NCBI GenBank assembly: GCA_963662175.1
Contig: OY759215.1
Span: forward strand, 47,633,213-47,697,212
Length of the DNA stretch: 64,000 nucleotides
Reading direction: 5' to 3'
Source of the DNA: Aradus depressus
Taxonomy: Eukaryota > Arthropoda > Insecta > Hemiptera > Aradidae
The notes beneath the pieces were generated by a model. That model was not told where the DNA came from and did not search any database. It saw only the letters and a list, made by a program, of their open reading frames with translations. Shown piece by piece: positions 38,601 through 47,400 of this stretch (positions are counted from its first letter, which is position 1; the number at the start of each line of letters is the position of its first letter). A program made the translations under genes and the position numbers.

Positions 38601-41600
38601 ATAGAATTTCTTAGAATGAAGCTATGCTTTTATAAAATAATTAGAACGAAAGATTATGTAAGCAAATCTTTACAGATATCTTTTCACAATTTTTCTTTTT
38701 CTTCAAAAGTATCCATGGATAATTTTAATTTTACCATCTATCGAACCTACACCAGTGTGTTATTAGAGTATCGATACTTTATAACCCCATCTTTATCAGT
38801 AACCTCTTTGAACAATTATTTTATTTTTTCGTTGAAAATTGTGTTTGTGTTTTTCTATTTTGATTCTTTCTCTCTATATTTTTTTGAAGTGCTTTCGCCT
38901 CATTCTGTTGAGTATAGTTGGATGTACTACACGAGTTCAAAATTTCTTTCCCTGATCGCAATTATTCGTGATGGTGTCATAACTCTTATTTTACAGTTAT
39001 TCTGTATTATTTAAAGTGAGGAAAAATTCAAATGCAATGTTCTGATTTGTTGTGAAACTAATGGTAGTGAGCAAAAATTAGGCTTGAAAAACCCTTGGAA
39101 ATTTATGTTTTCTATATATTTTTGTTTTGGAAACTAGTTGCTTTGAATTATGTGGAATTTCTTTTCACGTGAATCTTTTCCTTACGAGATACTTGAAAAA
39201 GCGGAAGATTTCCATGGATTTTCCGTGTTCAGTTTACAACGTGGGATACGCAAGAGTAATGGAGAGGAAGTATCGATATTTACTTACACCAAAAAATCGG
39301 GAAACTCATTCTTCTTGGACGTAGCCAGGTCGGCTGTAAAAAAATTGAAAACTCTGAAACATCCAAATTTGTTGACTTTTTTGGATAGTCATGAAGATGA
39401 GCAATGTGTACATTTGGTGACCAATTATGTTGTACCATTGTTGAGCTATTTGAAGAAAACAAAGAAGTGTGAACATATTTACACATCTTGGGGTTTGGCT
39501 ACCGTCGGGGAAGCAGTGGCTTTTCTCAATGATGCCAATTTGAGGCACAATAATATATTCCATGGCTCAGTTTTCGTCGACGATACTGGATGTTGGAAAC
39601 TTGGCGAGATGGGTTATCTGACAAATTTAAGTGATCCTTATCCCAAGAAATGTTCAGATTACTTAGCCAAATACGATCCCCCGGAGATCAAAAAGTCTCA
39701 AAGTACAGCATTAGGAAACGTGGATGTTTGGGGTCTGGGTGTTCTCATGTGGGAAGTTTTCAATGGCGAATTAGTTAAAACAGAAATTTTCGGAAGTGCT
39801 TCATCGAAAATACCAAAAAATTTTCTTGCGCTTTTCACTGAAATGACACGTACCAGTGAAAATAAGCGTCCTACTATATCTAGGTTTACTGAAACACTTT
39901 CTAAAAATAATTTGTTGCAAGACACTCTCAATATACTGGGTGATATTCATCTAAAAGAAAAGCACTTGAAAATGAAAGGATGCAAAAGTGTTCTACTTCT
40001 ACTGAATGCAGTCCCTAAAGATATTCTTGTTAAAAAAGTAATTATTTTAATCAAACAGTCTCATGAATTCGATGCAGAAAGTGGGTCGTTATTGGTTCCA
40101 GTTGTGTCCAGGATTTCTTCTCTTGCTTCTGAAGATGAATTTCATAAGTACATTGAGCCATTTGTTGTTAACTTGTTTTCATCCAATGATCGAGCCACTC
40201 GCCTCACCTTATTGTTAGAAATGAAAGACCTAGTTTCACAAATGTATGCAAAAAGTGTCAATGATGTTTTTCCATTTGTTTTAAACGGCTTTTTGGATAC
40301 AAATGTTAAAATTAGGGGAGAAACTATTAAAGCCATGGTGTTTTTTGCTCCAAAGTTGTCCAGTAAAAATCTAAATGAAGAAACTTTGAGAAATTTGGTT
40401 CATCTTCAAACCAAGGATCCAGAAATATTTATTAGAACGAATTCAACAATTTGTTTGGGGAAAATTGCAATGTATATTCTACCTAGTAATCGTAAAAAAA
40501 TACTTTTGACAGCATTCCTTCATGCACTAAGGGATCCAGCAAATCATGTTCGAAATGCAGGCACTCAAGCTTTTGCTGTTACGCACGTGTTTTTCACCCT
40601 GGAAGAAATAGCCAGGGGTATTCTTCCAGGGTTAATGTGTCTTACTATCGATCCTTGTGACAATGTCAGAGAGAATGCTTTTAAAACGATCAAAATATTA
40701 TTAGAAAAGTTGGAAAAAGTGTCTGAAAATCCAGCTTTAAAAGAGGAAATGGAAAAACATGTACAAAGTCAATCTTTCGAACAAACAGCTACAAATTCAT
40801 GGTCAGGATGGGCATTTGCAGCTATTACATCGAAATTGTTAAAAACTGGAGAACCTGTCAAGACTGCCATCACATTGGACTCGTCAGAAAAAACCATCAG
40901 TAATGTGAACACTATCCGAAAGGTATCTAAAGATGAGGATAACAGAAGCGTTGAGGAAGGAGATGATGAGTATATCTTAGGAAAGGATGATACAGAAGAG
41001 GAGGAAATACAAGAGGAACAGGAAGAGTATCATAAGTTGGAGGGTTGGGACTTGGAGGAGTGGACTGACTTCAGTGAAGTGAGCAGTTTGGGTAATAAAG
41101 GTAGTACGAAGATAACGGAGGATGTGACCATCAGAAGGGAAGATATACAGAAACAAGAGCAAACCCAGAGGAAGAAGAGCCAGACAGGACCTATGAAACT
41201 GGGAACACGGCTAAATAAAATGTAAATCCATGTGTATATATTAATGGATGTCTATATATTTGTTCATGTGTTATTATAAAATGTATATTTGTAATTAGGA
41301 GAAAGTATTATTTTATAATGGAAGTTACTTGGGCCGGGTGTAGTTCTATATGCGCCCATTTTTTCAAAACTATCCTAAGTTCTTGTATATACAATTATTG
41401 TAAACAGTTATCCATAATTTTAAAGAGGATAGACTAAAGCTATGGATATATGGGCAATATTAATATTCAGATTTCAAAATTCTAAGAATAAAATGAGAAA
41501 TGTATGAAGCTGTTGACGATTCCTTCGTGAAAATTGTTAATTAGACGAACGTAAGGCAACTAGTTTTAAGTTGACAATAATAAATAAAATATTCATTTTA

Positions 41601-44045
41601 TATCTGAGGAATGACCAAGTTTAGTGGAAATCTACTTTTTACATATTTTTGTACACTTTCCTAGGATTTTTGTTAGTGAAATATGTTTTATTTTAGAATA
41701 TACTGATCAAATATATAAATATAATGAACTTTAAAGTCTTCCCTCTATACAAATAATATTCATTAATCCACCGAAATTGATTGAAAAAAATGCTTATAGA
41801 TAACTTTAAAAATGGTAGTAGATATACATGGAACCTAACTGGGCCATCCCACGTCAAACCTTAAGATTTTTTTACTTCTTACATAGAGTAGGTATTCTTA
41901 TCTTACCATCCGTAAGTTCTTGTATATATGATTATTGTTAACAGTTATCCATAATTTTAAAGAGGATAGACTAAAGTTATGGATATATGGGCAATATTAA
42001 TATTCGCATTTTAAAATCATAAAAATTAGATGAGAAACGTGGAGGAATGTATGGAACTGTTTACGATTCCCTTCGTGAAATGGTTCATTTATCAGAATCT
42101 CACTTTCTGGTTGCCTTAGATGTTATTCGACTTAAACTATTTTTTAATTTAATTTATTGTGCATTTAAAGGTCAAACACAATTTTCAGATATTGATATGT
42201 TGCTCACTTGTCGATTCTTTTTGTATCCATACAATTGGGCAGTTTTTTTTTTTTTTTTTATATGTTTACTTGTTTACTTATTACATAGAGTATTCTGAAC
42301 TGTTATTATTAATCAAAAGTTTAAAGTAGGTATTCATACTTACCACACTACATGAAATTGTTATTAAGTTGTTTTATTCATTTGCTTGGACAACAAATGT
42401 CTAGTTGTTTTGCAGACAAATAATGAAATGTTTTTAAATATTTTTCATTGTATATTGAGTCGACAAAGGCTTAAGAAACCGTTCCGCTCTACCTTCAAAA
42501 AGGAGTTCTTTAATTTATTTCGCCCTAATTTTTGCGTATTTTCACATTTAATATCCCTTATGAAACTTGCAATTTGTTAAATAGTAAATACCAGATATCG
42601 AGGTTAGACGACAAATTGTTAACAACCTTGAAATTTCGTGTTTATTACAATCTCACTTTCTGTTTGCCTTAGATGCTATTCGATTTAAACTATTTTTTAA
42701 TTTAATTTATTGTGCATTTATTGGTCCAACACAATTTCAGATATTAATATGTTGCTCACTTGTTATTTCTCTTTATAACCATACAATTGGGCAGTTGTCT
42801 TTGTTTGTTAAAAAAAAAAAAAAAAAAAAAAGAAGAAAAGAAAAATACCCTAAGCCTAAAATAGGGTATTAGTTTACCGAAGTTGCGTTTCAGTACTAGA
42901 ATAATTTACAGGTTAAATAAGAAATCCATATTATGCACATCTGCTTGATTTAACTTCTTTTAACAATTCATTTGAACTAATAAATGAAAAATGCATGAAA
43001 TCTTAGACACCAACTTTCCACGCAAAAGTATTTTTCCCTCTCAAAACAATTGTACTTTCATTCGGTTTAACTCGAATACTTTAATGTTCTTATATGAGGC
43101 CTGTTATGGCAAACCCCGGTAAATCCAATTTTTAAACTCTTACAGGAGACCAAAAAAACCCAAAAACTTGAATTCCTAAGAAAACATGGCCTAGGGCGGC
43201 CAATGGCCAAACTAAGTAACGGGGTTTAGCATAACAGGGAAATTTGTTCGGCTTTTATAACCTCGATATAACGGGCTTTGAAACTAATCGTTTTGGATAA
43301 TAATTGGATTTACCGGGTTTTGGCATAACAGGCCTCATGTAATATATGAATTCAATTTCTTCAAAACGTTATGTTTATAAGAAAGTTGCATTAAAACATC
43401 CTCCCCAGACTCATGTAATTCCAGACCTGTGAACTCCCAAGTTTGGTCCTACAAAAAAATATATATATTTAAAATCTTCCAAAAAAAATTTTATTGACTA
43501 AATAGTGTATAACTTGTATATTATTATTTGTAAACTTTTAAGTTGAATAAATATATCATATTTATAATTTTTTTTATTCGTTATTAAGTACCATCCTATA
43601 TGCGGAAAACACTTTTGTTCTGGTTTTCTAGTATGACTTTTCATCTGAGTTTTTATTAAATAATGTTAAATAGTGTCACATCCTCCCCTAGCTTCTGCAT
43701 TTTCTCTTCCTTATTTCATTTCATTCCTAATACATTTTTTTTTTCGAGTATGATGTTTTCCTGCGGTCCCTAGGGCTGTTAATAAACAACGTAAAATAAT
43801 AGTTGTATTTTAGTTTGGTTTCATAAATTAATTGAATTTTTTTCAGTCCAAATTCCACTTTTTATGGGGCTTGTAATGGTATTTTAAAAAAAGAAAGACC
43901 AAAACATTTGAGAAGAGAAGCAATTAAATCAAAAAACTGGGTTCAGCGAACTATGAAATCCATTTTTCAACACATTAATCAAGAAAAATTAAACGAAGAA
44001 TACAATATACTTAGTTCATGGATAACTGCCTGCAGTTCTGCATAG
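31886..44045 (+). CDS. Secreted cysteine-rich protein, canopy/saposin-like pattern, complete, six exons
   Basis: Exons: 31886-31982, 33483-33694, 34468-34586, 35953-36051, 37402-37506, 43847-44045. All borders are GT/AG and the phases fit (1,0,2,2,2), giving 276 residues and a TAG stop. The start MFDFVFYFLVLLVNVSS is a convincing signal peptide. Cysteines: CTACLFCAEC in exon 2, EFCSSAFKGY across the exon 3/4 border, EHCRIYW and VLCNK in exon 5, YGACNG in exon 6. This CxxC...C...C...LC...C order resembles the saposin-like fold of canopy (CNPY) ER proteins, including the stretch before LC with an aromatic WF. That link is inference; there is no ER-retention signal (ends TACSSA). SCYL1 lies in the last intron. 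An AATAAA follows at 44198-44203. The borders are inferred without transcript evidence; the exon 3 donor (GG|GTATTG) is the weakest. Confidence 0.8.
32105..33135 (+). repeat. Hairpin-ended repeat copy, split by an RTE-like insertion
   Basis: 32105-32520 carries TTCTTCCCCTGCTACAAGATGTATAGAGG, CGATAGAATGAATGTATCGATAAG and GGAAGTCGGCCGAAGGGAAAGGGG. After the insertion (32521-33089) the family resumes with CTCAATCCCCCTAATAACTGCCGATGTAATGAATGTAT. It lies in the first intron of the cysteine-rich gene. Confidence 0.75.
32521..33089 (-). mobile_element. RTE-like LINE 3' fragment with 6-bp flanking repeat
   Basis: On the minus strand, with frameshifts: EIKARIAAGNRCLFAV, VYKTIVRPIVTYTGETWTL, TENRELRDLYRDSD, ARLSCLGHVERMEGGRLPKQ and RRRGRPRLRWLDDVE, which is the C-terminal end of RTE-type ORF2 proteins. 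The 3' tail is a short AAG repeat (32521-32536), as RTE elements often have. CTCAAT stands on both sides (32515-32520, 33090-33095), probably the target duplication. It is 5'-truncated and dead. Confidence 0.85.
33695..34467. other. Intron 2 of the cysteine-rich gene
   Basis: Holds a perfect 16-bp inverted pair, GCATTGGCCTTGCTAC at 34104-34119 and GTAGCAAGGCCAATGC at 34167-34182 (47-base loop), and, inverted, a tRNA-3'-like GGGGTTCGAATCCC near 34250. Either could mark a small SINE or MITE, but I cannot delimit one. Confidence 0.45.
35050..35725. repeat. Foldback element whose arms contain (TA)n runs
   Basis: Left arm about 35050-35185 and right arm about 35505-35725 pair: AAAACAAAATAGAAAGA, GGGGGTTTATAGTAGAATACATAAGAA, a TA run, then GAGGAGTTTGGAGCCAGAGC and GGACCAAC. 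The right arm carries a second, diverged copy of TTCTATGTATTCTACTAT, and its TA run (35543-35632) is longer than the left one (35117-35154). It lies in intron 3 of the cysteine-rich gene. Confidence 0.8.
36160..36535. other. Intron 4 of the cysteine-rich gene, no clear feature
   Basis: GCTACGGCCATAGCGC near 36163 and CTATGGCTGCGCTACAG near 36560 could be degenerate inverted ends of a DNA element. The match is too loose to call. Confidence 0.3.
36540..37210 (+). pseudogene. R1-like LINE C-terminal fragment
   Basis: Across frames: FGWPNDLCILF, FPDVRVRLDSTWVQPGRWMS, QILSGHGDFNSKLFFFRRKN, a CSCGG motif and CPLYDQAR. A GC-rich 3' region with CGGCCCCTGGCGGCAGCGAA and GGTGGTCGCCCCCGG follows to about 37210. 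It is the second copy of the element split at 1844-2690, and shows the uninterrupted target into which the hAT element inserted there. It lies in intron 4 of the cysteine-rich gene. Confidence 0.8.
37507..39149. other. Last intron of the cysteine-rich gene, part before SCYL1
   Basis: AT-rich with a T-rich stretch 38616-39014 that stays open on the plus strand for 132 codons (hydrophobic, no motif, out of splice context). I see no exon of either gene here. The SCYL1 promoter, if any, must lie at the right end. Confidence 0.4.
39150..41225 (+). CDS. N-terminal kinase-like protein SCYL1, intronless, intact
   Basis: 691 residues in one exon. SCYL1 is a catalytically inactive kinase-like protein that works in Golgi-to-ER (COPI) retrograde traffic. 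The start MWNFFSRESFPYEILEKAED matches the family N-terminus. The kinase fold spans about residues 15-260 but lacks the usual catalytic triad: HNNIFHGSVFVDD in place of the HRD loop and KLGEMGYL in place of DFG. YDPPEIKKS, WGLGVLMWEVFNG and IPKNFLALFTEM follow. Residues about 300-540 are the HEAT-repeat region (FSSNDRATRLTLL, GFLDTNVKIR, TNSTICLGKIAMY, TIDPCDNVRENAFK). Then SWSGWAFAAITSKL, an acidic stretch and the C-terminal GPMKLGTRL, the family's basic tail. Shorter than the human protein by about 115 residues, mostly in the acidic linker. Because SCYL1 usually has several introns, the single exon inside another gene's intron suggests a retrogene. Polyadenylation signals are at 41487 and 41579. 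Confidence 0.95.
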   Translation: MWNFFSRESFPYEILEKAEDFHGFSVFSLQRGIRKSNGEEVSIFTYTKKSGNSFFLDVARSAVKKLKTLKHPNLLTFLDSHEDEQCVHLVTNYVVPLLSYLKKTKKCEHIYTSWGLATVGEAVAFLNDANLRHNNIFHGSVFVDDTGCWKLGEMGYLTNLSDPYPKKCSDYLAKYDPPEIKKSQSTALGNVDVWGLGVLMWEVFNGELVKTEIFGSASSKIPKNFLALFTEMTRTSENKRPTISRFTETLSKNNLLQDTLNILGDIHLKEKHLKMKGCKSVLLLLNAVPKDILVKKVIILIKQSHEFDAESGSLLVPVVSRISSLASEDEFHKYIEPFVVNLFSSNDRATRLTLLLEMKDLVSQMYAKSVNDVFPFVLNGFLDTNVKIRGETIKAMVFFAPKLSSKNLNEETLRNLVHLQTKDPEIFIRTNSTICLGKIAMYILPSNRKKILLTAFLHALRDPANHVRNAGTQAFAVTHVFFTLEEIARGILPGLMCLTIDPCDNVRENAFKTIKILLEKLEKVSENPALKEEMEKHVQSQSFEQTATNSWSGWAFAAITSKLLKTGEPVKTAITLDSSEKTISNVNTIRKVSKDEDNRSVEEGDDEYILGKDDTEEEEIQEEQEEYHKLEGWDLEEWTDFSEVSSLGNKGSTKITEDVTIRREDIQKQEQTQRKKSQTGPMKLGTRLNKM
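41226..43090. repeat. Two local direct duplications about 548 bp apart
   Basis: Block 1: 41369-41520 recurs at 41916-42070 (GTTCTTGTATATA, CAGTTATCCATAATTTTAAAGAGGATAGACTAAAG, ATGGATATATGGGCAATATTAATATTC). Block 2: 42100-42260 recurs at 42649-42800 (TCTCACTTTCTG, TTTTTAATTTAATTTATTGTGCATTTA, CATACAATTGGGCAGTT). The spacings 547 and 549 bp agree, so one tandem duplication with later decay is likely. A poly-A run stands at 42811-42831. Non-coding. Confidence 0.75.
43091..43341. mobile_element. pogo-like MITE, 251 bp, TA target
   Basis: Ends are inverted repeats of 40 bp with three mismatches (ATGAGGCCTGTTATGGCAAA ... CCCGGTAAATCCAATT). TA stands at both outer ends (43091-43092, 43340-43341), as for Tc1/mariner/pogo elements. 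The interior again has GGGGTTTAGCATAACAGGG and GATATAACGGGC-like motifs of the same kind. It has no coding capacity and lies in the last intron of the cysteine-rich gene. Confidence 0.85.
43342..43846. other. End of last intron of the cysteine-rich gene
   Basis: AT-rich sequence ending in the polypyrimidine/acceptor TTTTTTTCAG at 43837-43846. No other feature. Confidence 0.5.
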
Positions 44046-44197
44046 AAGTATGTTTTTGGGTAAACTGATGATTGATAAGCGGAAAAATAAAAGTTATCAA
44101 TTATCAGTCTATCTTCATTTATTAATTATTAACTATTTTCAGTTTATTAAGTGATTGTCAATCTTACCTATATACTAAGTAAATTATTTGTAAATTA

Positions 44198-44203
44198 AAT
44201 AAA
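44198..44203 (+). terminator. Polyadenylation signal of the cysteine-rich gene
   Basis: AATAAA about 150 bp after the stop codon and 230 bp before the ATP6AP2 start codon. Confidence 0.5.
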
Positions 44204-44428
44204 TTTTTAGCTATTGAAAACGTTTTAAAAACTTTGGAAAAAAAAAAAATTGAAGCATACAAATAAAGAAATATAAATTATTTATTTAGTGAGATATGAT
44301 TTTTAAAATTTCGCGCCTTGTAGAGCATTCTGGGTAACTGAAGGAAGGCAATATCACTGCTTTCTTGAAGGTTCAAATCTTATCATCTATCTGCTGTACT
44401 AACTTTTCTATCGTACAATTTCCTTACA

Positions 44429-47400
44429 ATGTTTAAACTTTTTTTATTGCCATTAGTATTTAAAGCAGGTAAGTCGTTCAGCAATTTCATCATATAATAT
44501 ATACATTTTACAATTTATTTACATTTTACCTGAATTGCTTTCTTATTGATTTCTATCCGTATCTACTAACATTGTTTTACGTATGTATGTACTTTTTTCG
44601 ATTTATTATTTTGTAATTAGTATGTTTAAATAATTTAAATGTTACTTATTGTCTAATTTTTGTAGTAAATGTATAAAAAATATTTATTAGTGCAGAAAGT
44701 AAAAGGTTATAAATGTCATTAAAAAAAAAAGGACACACCCACTTTTTAGCTATGTTAAACTTTTTCAGTTTTTGGAGCTGGTGAATTGTCAATCATACAA
44801 AATCCTGATTCAATTCAATTTAAGGGTCAAGAACAGCTTGATTTAAGTTTGGTTAAAAATGTTTTCTCATCTGCCATCGGATTTACTATTCCTGAGGTGA
44901 GTTTTACATTTTTATTTTTACAATTATAAGTTCTTGTGAATATATGCCTTAAGTTTGAATTTATTATTATTGAAAAAATGTACAATCTTGTTGTATTTCT
45001 TATCGTAAATTTCATTATAACTGGGTCAGGATCTGTTAGTTCTGATTTAAGTTTGTGAATTACATTTGCGTCCAGGCGACGTCTCGGTTGTCATGCTTTC
45101 CTAAACCCAAATATGTAGAAAACTTGAAAATGTTGCTTAGACTGTGTTTATACAGTTCAAAAGCTCTGAAACCTTGAGCCGACTAGTTTTAAATTAAGAT
45201 AAATCACAGCATAGCTCCATATATCTTCTGGACATGATGCTTTTTTTCTACTAAATAGTTACTCCCGGGATCGTATATTTTTTACAGTTTCTGCTTACAG
45301 CCTTCTCTGTCAATCATCTCGTATGGTTTGAATGCATTTCTATGATCTCACTTAATTTGTCAATTGTTTAACTGAGTTCGGTTAAATAAATTTAATAACT
45401 AATGGCTGTAATAGTTCAATATAGATAGTTAAAGATAGTCCTTATGTTAACATTGAAGGGGGCGTGGCACCCTAGTTGGCCTTCTTCCATGTGTTTTCAT
45501 CTATTGTGGTGTTCAACAAATAAAGCTGTTTAATTTTCCAACTATATTTATTTAGGGAAATAGTTTTGGATGAATTATGTGTAACTACTGAATGTAAGAA
45601 GTAACTTCTGATTTGTGCATATTTTAAGTTGGTTCCAAGGCACTCAAATTATAATCCCGGATTAAGTTGTTTTTATTCCCTTCGGTTAAATAGATCAATA
45701 GATGTCTCACTTATATATTTCACACAATTTCGAAACTACCCATTCATCGGGCGTTGTTACGTTTTGAAGTAATCTCTCATTTATTTTGGGTAGGAGTTAA
45801 ATATGTGAGATTGAAGTTGTTCCAAATTCATCTTTGACGCCTCAATTTCTGCTTTTGTTTAATTAAATTCACCACTCAAAATGTCAATTTCCGCACCTTG
45901 CGGTGTACACAGAACTCAACTAAACAGAAACAAGCTGGAACATTAATGGGATAGAGGCAGAGAACGGAAACTGAGAAGCTAGCTCGAACAAAACGCCCTT
46001 TTATTTTTATTTTTTATTTATTTATATACAGGGTAAAACCTTCAATATACATATATAACTATATATTAAAATAACTATGAACCAAAGGTATATAGGTATA
46101 TATACCAAAGATATTATAGTGTAATATTCTATTTTATGACTAGTATAATTCATACCGTATCACTAATACTAGTAGTATTTATGTGGACACTAGTAATATT
46201 ACTCTTTATTTTATGATGGCTCTCATTGAATCAATCTACCTCAAAATTATTTTCTTCAGTCATAAGCCTATTGATTGGGTTATTCAACAAATAGTTGGTC
46301 CTGCCAAAAGAAGGTGCAAACCTGTCTGAGTGTCTTCAATGAAATGGTGGTACATGATAATTTAGTAACTCAACAAATGATGCACAGTCAACTTCAGACT
46401 TAACAATCCTGAGATAAAAACATCTTATCAAGTAAAACCCTTCGGTTTTTAAGGGTGGAGCAACCCTAGTTCTTTTAAAATGGGCTCGTACACATGGGGC
46501 TCCCTCTATGTTGCCTTTAAATGTAGCGAATTTTAAAAACATTTTCTGTACCTACTTTTTCAATTTTATTTATATGGCAATCGTACATTGGTGACCAAAC
46601 ATCACTATTATTTTCTAATTTGGATCGAATGTAAGTATAGTATAAAGTTTTGTACTGTTTTCTTAAAATCGGCAGATTTCCTCATGGTATATCCCAGAAG
46701 TCTAAAACTTTCATTTTGAATTTTATTTATGAGAATCAAAAGTTAACTGAGTATCAAATAAAACACCCAAATCACACTTTTCTAGTTTAAACCATCTATA
46801 AGATAACCAAAGTTTACATTGTCATTTTTCCTACTAAATGTTAAGCTATTACATTTTGAAGGATTCAGTTTCATGTTGTTCAGTTTGCACCATTCGAATA
46901 GAGCATAATTTACTTATGAATCTGTTCTAAAAAATGTAATGTTCAGATATTTATTTGGTTGGGAGCTATATCTCTTTCAGGCAGACATTTTGTTGTTCCG
47001 AGCTACACCTAGTTCCTGAAGGGGAAGTTGTGTTGTCGACCAATAATTAGATTTTGAGTTTTACCCTTATTGGTTAATTCCGGCATTTCTTCCAGAGGTG
47101 TCTTCTTATTCTTTTTTCCGACAATATTTTGGGACTCTTACAAGTCCCGAAATATTGTCGGAAAAAAGAATAAGAAGACACCTCTGGAAGAAATGCCGGA
47201 ATTAACCAATGTAACATCCCAGAGAAGTTTAAGAAACACTTTTACCCTTATTTCATGTCTTTCGGACCCCTGAATCTGGAAATAAAAACAAAACAAAATA
47301 TATCCATGGGACCCAATATTAAATCTGAATAAGGAGATTTCAAGAGACTTAAAAAAGACATCAGTAGATTTTTTTTTTTTCAATCTATCCTCTGTACTGG

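Noticed and set aside
38616..39014. 132-codon open frame upstream of SCYL1
   Set aside because: T-rich, hydrophobic, no motif; open by base composition, and not joined to SCYL1 or to the host gene by splice phase.
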